A stretch of DNA of 63,996 nt, from the NCBI RefSeq assembly GCF_001949145.1, contig NW_019091733.1, forward strand, positions 64,719 to 128,714, in the 5' to 3' direction. The translations under genes were made by a program, and so were the position numbers. The stretch comes from Acanthaster planci (lineage: Eukaryota; Echinodermata; Asteroidea; Valvatida; Acanthasteridae). Of the stretch, positions 1-12,180 are shown in pieces (position 1 is the stretch's first letter; each line of letters starts with the position of its first letter). A model generated the notes under the pieces. The model ran no database searches. It saw only the letters and a list, made by a program, of their open reading frames with translations, and was not told the origin of the DNA.

Positions 1-2700
1 TTATAGTCGATAAACGCCATCTCCGTTTTGCACAAGTTTTTGTTCACTGAAATGACCAGGTTGAAGTACATTATTTCGACCTGGTTATTTTCAATCGACC
101 GAGCGCACACATGCCACTGTCATTACACTTTCTTTAAAAAGGTGTTAAGGGACGTTTTATCCTCGAATAAATCGTAACGTCGCTTTGTTCTATTGTAAAT
201 CAAGTGAGAATATGGAAAAAGTGGTAATAGCTCTTCATCTTCGTTATCGATTAATTGTAATCCTCATGCCACGTTTGTCCTGCACAATTTTTTGTTCAGT
301 GAAATGACCAGGTTGGAGTACATTATTTCGACCTGGTTATTTTCAATGGAACAATCGCACACATGCCAGCACATTAAACTTTGTTTTAAATGGTGTTTAA
401 CGACGTTTTATCGTTGAGTAAATCGTATCGTTGCCTTGTTGAGTTGCAAATCGAGTGAGAAAAAGGATAGTAAAAATAAATACGTTTTCGTAATAATCCA
501 ACCAACTCTCTTTCGCGTTTGTCGAAAAATACTTCAGAGGAAAAATGTTTACGAAAAAAATATGAAAACGGCTTTTTGTCGTCGTAATGGGTTAAATGTA
601 ATTATTGTCGATAAACGCCACCCCCGTTTTGCACAAGTTTTTGTCAAGTGAAATGACCAGGTTGAAGTGCATTAATTCGACCTAGTTATTTTCAATCGAC
701 CGAGTGCACACATGCCACTGTCATTACACTTTCTTTAAAAAGGTGTTAAGGGACGTTTTATCCTCGAATAAATCGTAACGTCGCTTTGTTCTATTGTAAA
801 TCAAGTGAGAATATGGAAAAAGTGGTAATAGCTCTTCATCTTCGTTATCGATTAATTGTAATCCTTGTCAATAAATGCCACGTTTGTCCTGCAGAATTTT
901 TTGTTCTGTGAAATGACCAGGTTGGAGTACTTTATTTCGACCTGGTTATTCTCAATGGAACGATCGCACACATGCCAGCACATTAAACTTTGTTTTAAAT
1001 GGTGTTTAACGACGTTTTATCGTTGAGTAAATCGTATCGTTGCCTTGTTGAGTTGCAAATCGAGTGAGAAAAAGGATAGTAAAAATAAATACGTTTTCGT
1101 AATAATCTAACCAACTCTCTTTCGCGTTTGTCTAAAAATACTTCAGAGGAAAAATGTTTACGAAAAAAATATGAAAACGGCTTTTCGTCTTCGTAATGGG
1201 TTAAATGTAATTATTATCGATAAACGCCACCCCCGTTTTGCACAAGTTTTTGTCAAGTAAAATGACCAGGTTGAAGTGCATTATTTCGACCTAGTTATTT
1301 TCAATCGACCGAGTGCACACATGCCACTGCCATTAAACTTTGTTTAAAATCTGTTCAAGGACGTTTATCCTCGAGTAAATGGTATCGTTTTTGGTTTATT
1401 TTTGTATTGTAAATCGAGTGAAAATATGAAAAAATAATAGCTTTTCGTCTTCGTAATGATTAAATGTAGTTCCTGTCGAGAAACGCCACGTTTCGACGGC
1501 AGGTTTTTTGTCAATTGAAATGACCAGGTTGAAGTACATTATTTCGACCTGGTTATTTTCAATCGAGCGATCACACACATGCCACCACATTAAACTTTGT
1601 TTTAAATGGTGTTTAGCTATGTTTTATCCTCGAGTAAATCGTATTGTTGCTTTGTTGCATTGTCGAGTGAGTTTATAAAAAAAAATGGTAAAAGCTCTTC
1701 GTCTCCGTAATCGATTTAATGTAGGTCTTGTCGATAAACGGCACGTTTGTTCGAGTGAGAAAAAGGATAGTAAAAATAAATACGTTTTCGTAATAATCGA
1801 ACCAACTCTCTTTCGCGTTTGTCTAAAAATACTTCAGAGGAAAAATGTTTACGAAAAAAATATGAAAACGGCTTTTCGTCTTCGTAATGGGTTAAATGTA
1901 ATTATTGTCGATAAACGCCACCCCCGTTTTGCACAAGTTTTTGTCAAGTGAAATGACCAGGTTGAAGTGCATTGTTTCGACCTAGTTATTTTCAATCGAC
2001 CGGGTGCACACATGCCACTGTCATTACACTTTCTTTAAAAAAGTGTTAAGTGACGTTTTATCCTCGAATAAATCGTATCGTTGCTTTGTTGCATTGTCGA
2101 GTGAGTTTATAAAAAAATGGTAAAAGCTCTTCGTCTCCGTAATCGATTTCATGTAGGTCTTGTCGATAAACGCCACGTTTGTTCTGCAGGATCTTTTTGT
2201 CAACGAAATGACCAGGTTGAAGTACATTATTTCGACCTGGTTATTTTCAATCGAGCGATCACATATATGCCACCATCATTAAACTTTATTTATGAAGGTT
2301 TTAGCGACGTTGGTTTTATCCTGGAGTAAATCGTATCGTTGCTTTGTTGTGTTGCAAATCGAGCGAGAAAAAGGGTAATAAAAATAAACACGTTTTCGTA
2401 ATCATCAAACAACTCTCTTTCGCGTTTTTCGACAAATACTTCAAAGGGAAGTTGTTTACGAACAAAAAATATGAAAAAGGCTTTCGTCTTCGCAATGGGT
2501 TAAATTTAATTATAGTCGATAAACGTCACCTCCGTTTTGCACAAGTTTTTGTCAAGTGAAATGACCAGGTTGAAGTACATTATTTCGACTTTCAATCGAC
2601 CGAGCGCACACATGCCACTTTCTTTAACTTTGTTTATAAAGGTGTTTAGCGACGTCGGTTTTATCCTCGAGTAAATAGTATCGTTGCTTTGTTGCAAATC
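1..2700. repeat. Dimeric satellite array with hairpin-bearing monomers
   Basis: A tandem array is already in progress at base 1. The motif AATGACCAGGTTG recurs at about 51, 303, 652, 912, 1261, 1519, 1952, 2207 and 2560. Spacings alternate about 252, 349, 260, 349, 258, 433, 255 and 353, so the unit is a dimer of about 255 + 350 bp (about 608 bp). Each motif is followed by its inverted partner TTCGACCTGGTTATT after about 10 bases, giving an imperfect 15-bp stem. The 433-bp interval is a chimeric or expanded unit, and the last unit has lost its right arm. Short open frames repeat across units, but this follows from repeat homogeneity. No gene is supported here. Confidence 0.85.
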
Positions 2701-3380
2701 GAGTGAGAAAAAGGGTAATAAAAATAAACATGTTTTGTAATAAACGAAACGACACTCTTTCGCGTTTGTTTATAAATGCTGCAAAGGAAAGTTGTTTACG
2801 AAGAAATTATGAAACTGTTTTTGTCGTCATTTTGTTTTGATGCACATTGTTTTGACCTTGTCATTGTCCGTGCAACGAGTGTACATACCTGTAACCATCC
2901 TATGAATCTGCAGAAAAAGTAATTCGGTTGCATCATATTCGAAAAAAAAAACCCGGTATCGTCAAATTATCTCTCTACACAATTGAAAACAGAAAAAGGA
3001 AAGGAAATACATGCTGCCTACGTTATCCCCCAAACGACACTTTTTCGTTCTTGTTAATAAAAAGAAATAGGCCTGTCAATTTCGTTCTTGAAAACGATTG
3101 GTTTAATTTCATCATCGTCTACAGACGGCTACTTCATTCTGCACGTTGTTTGTTCAGTGGAATGTCCAAGATAAAAATGATTGTTTTCATTTTGTGATGT
3201 TAAATCAATCCTCGGGTAATTCTATATTTGTTTTCTAGTAAAATATCAAACTGCCCACTGCATGAGTTACGATTTGTAGATTTGCACAGCATATTTCATC
3301 AAACAATGACGCAGTTTATAATTTGTTGTCACGTGTCATATTCCATGTGACCTTGCTGTTAAACAGCTGGCCCAAATCCG
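2700..3380. other. Boundary between two satellites
   Basis: The first satellite decays from about 2700 (partial AAAAAGGGTAATAAAAATAAA units continue to about 2830), and the second begins near 3380. In between I see only AT-rich sequence with no splice-flanked coding signal. Confidence 0.5.
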
Positions 3381-5560
3381 AACTGCAAAGATCGGCAACT
3401 TTGGGTCATTGCATATTTCTTTCCATAAAAGTAATATTTTAAATCCCATGAGCTTTTTTAATCGTCGATTTGCACCATACTTATCAAATAATCATGAAGG
3501 TATAATTTTTTTGTCACGCGTTAGTTTGTATCCCATGTAAAATTACTGTAAAAGGGGTCTGAACCAAAGTCTAAACCATAAAGATCGCCACAATAGGGCC
3601 ATTGTGTATTTTCCAGAAAAGTGAAATGTACATTACTGCGAGATCTCGCTCAGTCAACTCGACAGTTTTCTTCAAATTTTCTCGAGGATTATAATTTGTT
3701 GTTAAATGTGAGGCTGTGTCCCATGTAAACATGCTGTTGTACATACAGCATGAATGTAAGTCTGGATTAGCAAACATGGATACATTAGGGTTATTGTCTA
3801 TTTTTGTACTGAAAAGTAAAACCTCAATTGCCCGTCGATGGGCAAATGGTTCATAAAATATACTTAGGTTGTTATCCCATGATCGCTGAATAGGCCGAAC
3901 CGATCTGACCGTATTAAAGTCCGAACTGCAGAATCGGCAAACTCAGGTAATCGTGTTTTGTTTTCCAGAAAATGAAAACATCTACTGTGAGTTTATTATC
4001 GGTCGATTGACATGACATTGATCATCAAATACTTTTGCAGATTATATGTTTTTTATACATGTATACACTATAAGGTTGTTTCCATGGAATGTGGCGTGTA
4101 ACTGACCCGAACGTAAGTCCGAACAGAATCGGCAACTTAGGATCATTGTGTAGTTTTTCCCCAAAGTTACCTTTTTATTACTGTGAGATTTTGATCGATC
4201 GATTGGCATTAATCGTCAAATATTCTCTTTTGGATTTAAATTGTCGCATGTAATTTTTATCTGAGCAGAACGTAAGTCCGACCTGCAAAGGTGGGCAAAG
4301 TAGGGTCATGGTTTTGTTTTCCAGTAAAGTAAATTTTTAATAACTGTGAGTTTATGATCGACTGTTACGAAATATTTTTATCAAATATTCTCGTGACTTG
4401 AAATTTGTAACATGCTAGGTTGTATCCAATGTAAAATTATTGTAACACGAATCTGAAAAAAATATGCCTGAACTGGAAAGATTGGCACATTGGGGTCATT
4501 GTGTATTTTTTACCAGAAAAGTAACATTTTACTACTGTAACATTTCGATCGGTCTACGTGAAAGTTTTCTTCAAATATTTCCGCAGATTGTAATGGTTGC
4601 CATGCACGTGTAAGGTTGTATCCTATGTAAACATGTTGTAAGACAGTTCCAATCATATGTCCGAACTGCAAAGATCGGCAAATTAGGGTTATGTTGTATT
4701 TTTCCAGAAAAGTAAAACTGTTACTGTTTTTGATTGGTTAATTGGCATATGTTACTCAAGTATTCTCATGAACTACATGTATCATTTGTTTTCAGGTGAT
4801 TACTGAATACCAGATCTGAACGAAAGTCCGATTACCAAAGATCGGAAGAGTAGGGCCATTGTGTTCTCCAGAAGCTTAAAACATCTACGATGAAATATAC
4901 AATCAAGCGATTACAGTGACGTTTTATGGCTATGAATTTGTTGACAGTTTGGGGTTGTAGCCCATGTAAAAAAGCTGTGTAACAGTCCTGAACATAAGCC
5001 CGACCTATAAAGGTTGGCACAATAGGTTCATATTTTTCCTGGGAAGTTAGGCTTCGGTTACTGTATCAGTCGATGGACGCATGGCATTTTTTGTCTGTCT
5101 TCTCACGGATTATAAATTTTCTGTCATGTGCCCGATTCTATCCCAAGTAAAAAGTGCTACAGCTCCTAACACTACACGGAAGCCCAACATCCGAAGAACG
5201 ACTAACTAGCATTTTGTATATTTGTTTGTTTGTTTGTTTGTTTTTGGTAAAGTAATGCTCTAATTACATGGATGTTCTTTATAAACGGCCCGAACGTACG
5301 TTCAGTCCGACCTGAAGTGATTGGCAAATCATATTTTGAAATAGGCAAGTATGAAGCATCAGTTTCTGGGAATTAACGATTGTCTAACTGATGTAGGACA
5401 CTCTTGCATAACCGAATTTGTCACTCTTACAAGGTAAAACTGTTGTACATGCACAACTGTCCTGAACGCAAGTCCGACCAGCAAAGATCGGCAAATTAGG
5501 GTCATTTTTTCCAGGAATGTGAAGCTTCAGTTACAGCGAATTTACAATCAGTGGATTGAT
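3380..5560. repeat. Degenerate 165-195 bp satellite
   Basis: About a dozen diverged copies share a core reading roughly CCGAACTGCAAAGATCGGCA, then AGGGTCATTGTGTATTTT, then CCAGAAAAGTAA. Copies are seen near 3391, 3583, 3770, 3932, 4126, 4288, 4480, 4672, 4840, 5010, 5320 and 5485. Between cores lie an ACTGTGAG-type stretch, a GATCGATTGGCAT stretch and a TATCCCATGTAAA stretch. It is unrelated to the array at 1-2700. A short GTTT microsatellite interrupts it at about 5218-5247. No gene is supported. Confidence 0.8.
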
Positions 5561-5609
5561 TTGTGACATTCTTCACCCAACATTTTTGTGGACTTAATTC
5601 GTTGGGTAC

Positions 5610-5880
5610 GTAAGGAAGCGCAGCAGGCCTAGTTCAACCTGTCTCGTTACGATTGGCCCCGCCAACCGTAGTTCACTGTCATCTGATGATGCTAAAGTGG
5701 TCATCTATGTGGATAAAATCTCTGCCCAATTCCCTGCTGTGATTCATGTTCAGGACGCTTTCAATAGTGCGCTGCTGCGTTTCTAAAACGTTGTATATGC
5801 TCAATGAGGCAACAGATCTTGCGGAGGTAGATCGTTTGCTGCCTGAAATTCAAACGCTTCCTTCTCTGCTGGAGAATTAA
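5610..5880 (+). pseudogene. Possible decayed coding fragment, unrecognised
   Basis: One frame reads well from about 5620 to a TAA at about 5784, including DAKVVIYVDKISAQFPAV. A neighbouring frame then continues as LNEATDLAEVDRLLPEIQ and stops at TAA near 5880. The two pieces look like one reading frame broken by a frameshift next to the satellite edge. No start or splice sites are evident and the family is not recognised. It could also be chance. Confidence 0.25.
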
Positions 5881-6429
5881 GACTATTAAGGAATCCTAGA
5901 TTTAGCATTATTATTCAACATGCATGTTGTAGTTAGGCTTAGTACTGTTTACTTTAGCAAGGCCTACTAGAAAAAATGTAGAATCAGTTAGGCATAGATG
6001 AACAGGTAGGGCTAGACCCCGAGGTAATGTGTAAGACTTGTGCTGGTGATGAATGATAGTTGCATATATTTATATTGAATCTAGCCTGCCTTGGCTAGTG
6101 TTTTTCTTTTCATGTCAACAGCCAGACTGTACCCTACCAGGCAAAGACTACTTAGCGCCCACGTAGCCTACTGAGGGAAGAGGATTGGCAATGAGGACAG
6201 ATTTCTGTAATGGTGCTGACCAATTAGCGCAAAGGAGATCTTGATGGTGACTTTGACCCTGTTTGAAATGTCCACCTTTTGGAATTCTGGTGCTGAGTCT
6301 CCCAAATCACAACTTGGAAATTTTCATTTTGCTCACTTTTATCCAGTCTTTTCCTTTTTGCAAAATGCAGAGCGTGGGATGCTTCGAGAGAGTTTTCCGA
6401 CACAAACGGGACGTGGATGACTGGACTTA

Positions 6430-6600
6430 TAGGCGCCAAATTCCTCTTGCTGTAACATCATACACTGGATGCTGTTGGCCATCAGCATTCTCCCCAAGAA
6501 CATCAAAGAAGGCGTAAGATGTATTATCAAAATGTGTGTACTCGACCAAAAGTGTATCTCCCTTTTTCCATTGGGTGTAAAACATCCATCCTCATCGATT
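6430..6600 (-). pseudogene. Possible decayed coding fragment, unrecognised
   Basis: On the minus strand one frame includes WKKGDTLLVEYTHFDNTSYA and continues to VYDVTARGIWRL before a stop at about 6431. The adjoining upstream frame (KVLEIDEDGCF) would need a frameshift to join it. Amino-acid composition is protein-like, but there is no complete gene structure. The plus strand of the same stretch has its own candidate exon, so only one of the two readings can be right. Confidence 0.2.
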
Positions 6601-7237
6601 TCTAAAACTTTTATTTCTATAAAAGTTGATACAGTGAGTCTGTGCACGGTAAAACATTTGGGCATTATTGGACGACTTTTTGCCCTAACTTTGGCATAAT
6701 ATCACCTCAACAAGGTGTCCAAATGTTGGGTAGCTCTTACGGAAACTCTTATGGAAAATTTCTCAGAAAAAGGTAAATATCCGAATTATTGAACTTTGTT
6801 CAATGTTTCACAGTGTTTGTTGAGCCAGGGAATGCTTTTTATTGGAGGGAGGGTGCTTTTGTTTGTGTTTTTTTTCTGTCGTTTTTGTTTAAATGTCGAC
6901 AGCCCGGGTATTGTACAAGGCAAGAACTACCTTCCCACCCATATGCCTTGCTGGCGGAAGATAGACATTTCACAAGACCGAGCTCTTGGAAGACGATGAC
7001 CGATTGGAATGAGGAAGAACTGGACGGCGACGTACACAACCTGCTTGATTTGCACGCCACTTGGAATTCTGAGGGAAAATTTCTCAAGTCCAAACGTGGG
7101 AAAACTTTCATTTAAAAAAAAAACTGTCCAGAAGAGTCCCACTTTGTCCAAGTTCCCAAAGAATCTTGTATCGGTGGAATAATTGACAAACTCTCAATGC
7201 TTGTTTTTCTTGTTTCTTTCTATTTCTGGAATGCAGA

Positions 7238-7394
7238 GTTGATCAGGCTACTTGAGATGGTTTACCACTTCATAATTGGCGGGACGTGGATCACTGGACC
7301 AGGAGCAGAATCGACCTTGCTGCACGCCACACAGCGCATAGCTGTCAACCGGACTTGCTTATCACCACCAGAACTTTCCTGTCAGCCCATCAAG
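7238..7394 (+). CDS. Candidate exon, unrecognised
   Basis: A pyrimidine-rich tract ending ..GGAATGCAG is followed by 157 bp open in one frame (includes GTWITGPGAESTLLHATQRI and CLSPPELSCQPIK) and then a donor AAG|GTATGC. A second candidate exon at 8142-8289 (after TTTGCCCAG) continues in phase 0 with VPYDRPDDASGRSSINIG and stops at TAA. Splice signals are good, but no start exon was found and I do not recognise the product. It may be part of a dead duplicate (see 6230-7400). Confidence 0.3.
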
Positions 7395-8141
7395 GTATGC
7401 ATTCTCAGCGGCACACCTAGGATTTGTCACGGGGGGATCAGACTGTAATTCACCCCCCCCCCCGAAAGTAGCTCTTGCATGGTGCTCAAGACCCCTCCCC
7501 GTTTACCTATAGGGGACTGGGATATATTGCTATATCACATAAGGATGTAGGGAGTAGGAAAAACGTAGGTTCATGCCGGATCTTCATTGTGAAAAAGTAC
7601 AAATACAAAACTTGTGAAGGCCCCCCCCACTTGGGTGTGCCACTGGGCGGTCTTATCCAATGCTAGTAATGTCCCCCTCTGTGACTTGTAGAGTATTTGA
7701 ATACATGTAATGCCAACCATATTTTTGTTGATTTGGTCCAGTTGAGTAGGGTTCAAGACACGCCCTTTTGCTTCTGATTAATACTTGTAAATTTGCTGTA
7801 CCTTTCATGAGAAAGTCTGTTATATACCCCCCCCCAGCGCCTTGATTATGGCTGTTGAAGGTGGCTTTTAATTTTTTGGATGTCAAGCTTTTAAACCGTC
7901 CTCTTGCAATTTTAGCTGAGAAATTTTGATTCCTCTTCTGAGACCAGCAAAATGGCACAGTGTCCTAATTATCCCTTGAATTTCAAAAGTGACAAGTGTA
8001 AGAAACCCTGAACTTGTTGGGCGCTGTATCAAAATAACCAAGGTCATCACAAGGCATTTCTTGTGGCACTCTTGCATTTGGTCCTGTTGGTCTGCAACGA
8101 TAAACGATAACTAATACTTTGTCCTACTTTGTCATTTGCCC

Positions 8142-8289
8142 AGGTTCCTTACGACCGACCAGACGACGCCAGTGGCCGATCGTCGATCAACATTGGGAGC
8201 TGCTGCTACTCTTCCCACTCAACTTGGACACGTTCTCTCATAATTCCAAAGGGTGAATATTCACTGCATATTCGTGAATATTCACCCTA
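8142..8289 (+). CDS. Candidate terminal exon, unrecognised
   Basis: The sequence follows an acceptor TTTGCCCAG. It is open in phase with the candidate exon at 7238-7394 and reads VPYDRPDDASGRSSINIG and onward to a TAA. The final codons fall in an inverted repeat (8251-8287), so the end of the frame may be non-coding. The function is unknown. Confidence 0.25.
8251..8287. repeat. Perfect 14-bp inverted repeat
   Basis: GGGTGAATATTCAC, a 9-nt spacer, then GTGAATATTCACCC: a perfect 14-bp stem. It could be the end of a small mobile element. No partner copy was seen. Confidence 0.7.
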
Positions 8290-8929
8290 ATTGAAACTAA
8301 GGCAAAGACAAATTGGAGTGTATTTCCTCCCTCCGATTGATTAAAATGACACTCGAGTCTCCCAAGAGTGGCTCTTTTTAGAACTTTTTTCATCAAAATT
8401 CAGAGTGTTCTTTTCTCACTCTAAAAAGTCTTGTCCTTATTTTCAGTCTTTGGAAATATAGAAGTTGGTTCGACGTGGACGTTTTTTCAACAAACGTCTC
8501 GTTTGCATTCAAACGTTTATACACATTTTTATCAATTTTGTAAATTAAATTGCAATTTCAACCTTCCAATTATTGGCAACAGTTCTTTCCTATTACCTAT
8601 AAGCCAATTTTTATACATCCACTTCATATAAATGGAAAACATTCAAGCAAACCAAAAGCTGTTACTAATAAAAAACGAATGTTGCCAAATATGAGTGGTA
8701 GAATATTATTGAAGCTTCAGTCAAAATGTGTATAAACGTTCGTCCAGAACTGCATCTACTTTTGTTCGTAAGGTTGAAAATTCCATGCTAATGGAAAAGG
8801 TATCTAAAACTTTTTCTGTTTACACATTTATGTACTATGTGCAGCCTAGGAAGAAACTCGATGGAACCATTCATTCGAGCTGTTATTTGGTGCGCAGGGA
8901 ATATTATTTTGTTCCCAGGAATTCCATAT

Positions 8930-9760
8930 TTCTGTGCTCGGATTACTCAGTAGTTTGCACAACTAGGTAATTCGTTCCCAAGAATTACTGCTTCTAGGAG
9001 CAAATGACCCTTGTAATTTGTTCGAACATTACAGTAATTTGTTTGGAATATTTACTGATTTGTTTGTACGAATTACTCCGGTAATTCGTTTGTAAAACTC
9101 GGTACTTTTCCATGGATTACTTCGTCGATCGCACAAATGACTAATTTACGTGCATGGATTACGGTAATTCTTTAGCAAAAATTGGTGATTCGTCTCAACG
9201 AATTACGTCAAAAATTGTTAATTCGTAGTCACAAATTAATAATTAGTTCACAAAAATTACAAATTTGTTTGCATGAATTACTCTGGTAATTCCTCTGCAC
9301 AAAGTAGTAATTCAAGAATTTTTCATTCGTTTGCAAGAATTAATCATTCGTGTGCATGAATTTCCTTTTTTTCCAATGAATCTCTCTTGGTTTTCTCCAC
9401 AAATTACTAATTCACTCGAACGAATTACTCCAGTAATCCACTCAAAGAAATCAGTAATTTGACCCCATGAAGACTAATTCGTGTGCACAAATGTATCCTT
9501 TGTTCACACAAATATCTGAAGTAATTTGTTCGCATAAATTAGTAATTGGTTTCCACAAATTACTAATATCTTCCAACGAATTACTCCAATGATTCGTTGG
9601 CGCAAATTACTCCTGTACCACATTAACACACATTAGTGATTCTCCACGAATTGCTAATTGTTAGCACAAGTTACTAATTTCTTTGCGCAAATTGTGGGAG
9701 TAATTCTTTGGGCAAACGAAGTAGTAATCCGAGTGCACTTATTTAATTCTCGGGAATTGA
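8930..9760. repeat. Array of short palindromic AATTCGT/ACGAATT units
   Basis: A run of roughly 30 diverged units resembles GTAATTCGTTTGCACGAATT, each close to its own reverse complement (GTAATTCGT...ACGAATTAC). Clear examples lie near 9070-9095, 9185-9215, 9260-9300 and 9530-9600. The spacing is irregular, about 23-40 bp. There is no coding signal and there are no CRISPR-like unique spacers. Confidence 0.75.
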
Positions 9761-9769
9761 CTATTGTGC

Positions 9770-11430
9770 TTGTTACAAACGAAACGACAAAGTGAATAAA
9801 AGTTCATCAAGTCCCTTCCTGGGTTTTCGCTATTGCGTAAATAACAAGGATTTTGGGCAAATTGACGCCAGAATTGGTTTTTGCAGGTTGAAATCTGTCT
9901 GTAACGTCACAAGAAGCAATAACGGACCATTTTATACCAGGCAAGATATGGGACGGAGGGGTACCCCCTTACCTGTCCAATCTCTATACACACTCTAGAC
10001 TATGTTACCAAACACATCCCCCCCAGAAGTCTGTAACGAATTCCGGAGATTCCGATCAAACAATGACCAAGACAAAGGAAAGAGGGTTCTCTCCGCCCCA
10101 TATCTAGCTTCAATTCAAATGGATTTTTGAAAGTACTAAATTCTTTGTAATATTTCATCTCAACGATTATTTCAAATTGCTTACTGTGACAGTATTCAAA
10201 CTACTCTTTATGAGGGATCATCGTTAACGTCGTCCTGCTTTTAGATGCTTTATAGGTTAAGAATCTATAAAAGAGAAACAAAACCGACAAAAATAGTGCC
10301 GTTGATATGGATCTTTCAATATCTTGAGCAGTTACGTTTAAACGCAAGTATTGGAAGGAAATGGTTACACTTGTGAGATCTCGAGGGCAAAAGATTTCGA
10401 AATCGAAAGCAGCCCTCTCCTAATCGAAAAGGGGGCCCAAAAAGTACGTTTCTAAAGGCATTTGTCCTAAATAGGACCAAAGTTAGTTATTACTTTGTGC
10501 TACAAGTTTCACAAATTGTTCAGATTTGTGTTGAAATGTAAGAATACCGGAACAATGTTTTGATTATCTGAAAGAAGACTTAAGATTTAAAATGACATAA
10601 GAATTTAAAGGTTAAAAAGTGGAACGGTGATTGAGCTTCGTTTTTTTATATCTGTCTGTCTGTGCATGTGTTGCCGTTCGCAACTTGAAAAAAAATGTAA
10701 TCGAATCACAAGGAAATTAGCCAATGAAAGCAGCATATTTGTGTAGTTAAGATGTCATGATCATGAAACTGTTTCAAACAATATCAAAAGAACTTTTTTT
10801 GTCAGAGCTGTGCATGCAAAGTCACGTTTGAGAATTAAAAAACAAAAGCTGGTAGGTTCCAACTTATTTCATGTGATTCGGTGACATTTTTACTAGAAAA
10901 GGGACGACAGGTTAAACTGGAATGGAAAAAAAATGAAAGAACTAAAATAAAATGGGCATGACAAAAACAGCTTGTGCTCAATTTAGCTTAAAAAAAGGCT
11001 GAAAATCTTTAATTTCAAACTTTGGTGATGTCGAGCATAATGTTAGTATCTGGAAATGGGGTTCCAACGAACCTGGAAAGGGAGGTTTCATGGACCTAGC
11101 GCAGTGGTCTAATTTGCCTTATTCGCAGGTCGGCCATACTGCATTGAAGGCGAGTTTAGTTTGAGCAACGGAGAATAAAAATGAAAGCAATCAGGAAAGT
11201 TTCATCAAAGATTAATGTCATTTATGCCGATGAATAATACAGTTTGTGATTTAGCCATTATCTACATAATAAGCCACATTTTTAGAACAATGCAAATGAG
11301 GAATGGACCCCCAAATAGTCATGTAATCTGGAACAACCCCATTTAACAGATTACAGTGAAAAAAGATTCTGAGAACGTGATCTGTGAGTTTGACCAAGAG
11401 AGGGCGCAATTGTTCTTGCTACGAAGGCTT
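9770..11430. other. Non-coding stretch, nothing recognised
   Basis: AT-rich unique-looking DNA. The longest open frame is 68 codons and has no splice context or family resemblance. Near 11398 an AGAGGGCGC motif may be the left end of a mobile element whose body is hidden in the N gap. Confidence 0.5.
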
Positions 11431-12180
11431 CCCTAGTGAGAACTGCACTTCCGCTGTTTTACAAACGCCCTATGAAAGGTAGGCCTATGCGTTATGGTTG
11501 CGACGCTACCAAAGCAATGAACAGTCCCATAAGGCTCTTTTCAACCGATGAGGGGGTGCTTCTGCTCAAGGCACAATGGCTCTCGTGTGTTGTGCTTCTG
11601 ACAGCTTTTTNNNNNNNNNNNNNNNNNNNNNNNNNNNNNNNNNNNNNNNNNNNNNNNNNNNNNNNNNNNNNNNNNNNNNNNNNNNNNNNNNNNNNNNNNN
11701 NNNNNNNNNNNNNNNNNNNNNNNNNNNNNNNNNNNNNNNNNNNNNNNNNNNNNNNNNNNNNNNNNNNNNNNNNNNNNNNNNNNNNNNNNNNNNNNNNNNN
11801 NNNNNNNNNNNNNNNNNNNNNNNNNNNNNNNNNNNNNNNNNNNNNNNNNNNNNNNNNNNNNNNNNNNNNNNNNNNNNNNNNNNNNNNNNNNNNNNNNNNN
11901 NNNNNNNNNNNNNNNNNNNNNNNNNNNNNNNNNNNNNNNNNNNNNNNNNNNNNNNNNNNNNNNNNNNNNNNNNNNNNNNNNNNNNNNNNNNNNNNNNNNN
12001 NNNNNNNNNNNNNNNNNNNNNNNNNNNNNNNNNNNNNNNNNNNNNNNNNNNNNNNNNNNNNNNNNNNNNNNNNNNNNNNNNNNNNNNNNNNNNNNNNNNN
12101 NNNACCTCCAAACAACCAAAATTTATCCAGTAGCAATTACAAAAGGAGAACAACTTCTTAAACATCGCCCCCTAGTGTCA
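11398..12180. mobile_element. Possible repeat element spanning the N gap
   Basis: The left side begins AGAGGGCGCAATTG, and the right side ends CATCGCCCCCTAGTG, whose reverse complement is CACTAGGGGGCGATG. The ends therefore look weakly inverted. The internal stretch TTTTCAACCGATGAGGGGGT (11538-11557) recurs with one change near 50552, followed by GCTTCTGCTCA in both, so this is a dispersed repeat. The centre is unsequenced. Confidence 0.35.
11611..12103. other. Assembly gap (493 N)
   Basis: A run of N. Open frames reported through it are artefacts. Confidence 1.

Larger units (their letters stand above)
6230..7400 (+). repeat. Degenerate tandem duplication
   Basis: The stretch around 6260-6330 (CTTTTGGAATTCTGG... 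then AAATTTTCATTT) resembles 7050-7115 (CACTTGGAATTCTGAGG... then AAAACTTTCATTT). The stretch around 6405-6500 (CGGGACGTGGATGACTGGA) resembles 7278-7390 (CGGGACGTGGATCACTGGA). Offsets of about 790-880 bp indicate an old segmental duplication with indels. It may once have carried coding exons. Confidence 0.45.

Noticed and set aside
436-2559. Lys/Arg-rich open frames of 60-90 codons in the satellite
   Set aside because: They recur because the repeat unit recurs. They have no splice sites, start context or family resemblance.
8930-9760. CRISPR-like repeat array
   Set aside because: The repeats are degenerate and palindromic, spacing is irregular, there are no unique spacers, and the genome is eukaryotic.
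11436-12165. Long open frames on both strands across 11436-12165
   Set aside because: They consist almost entirely of N from the assembly gap.
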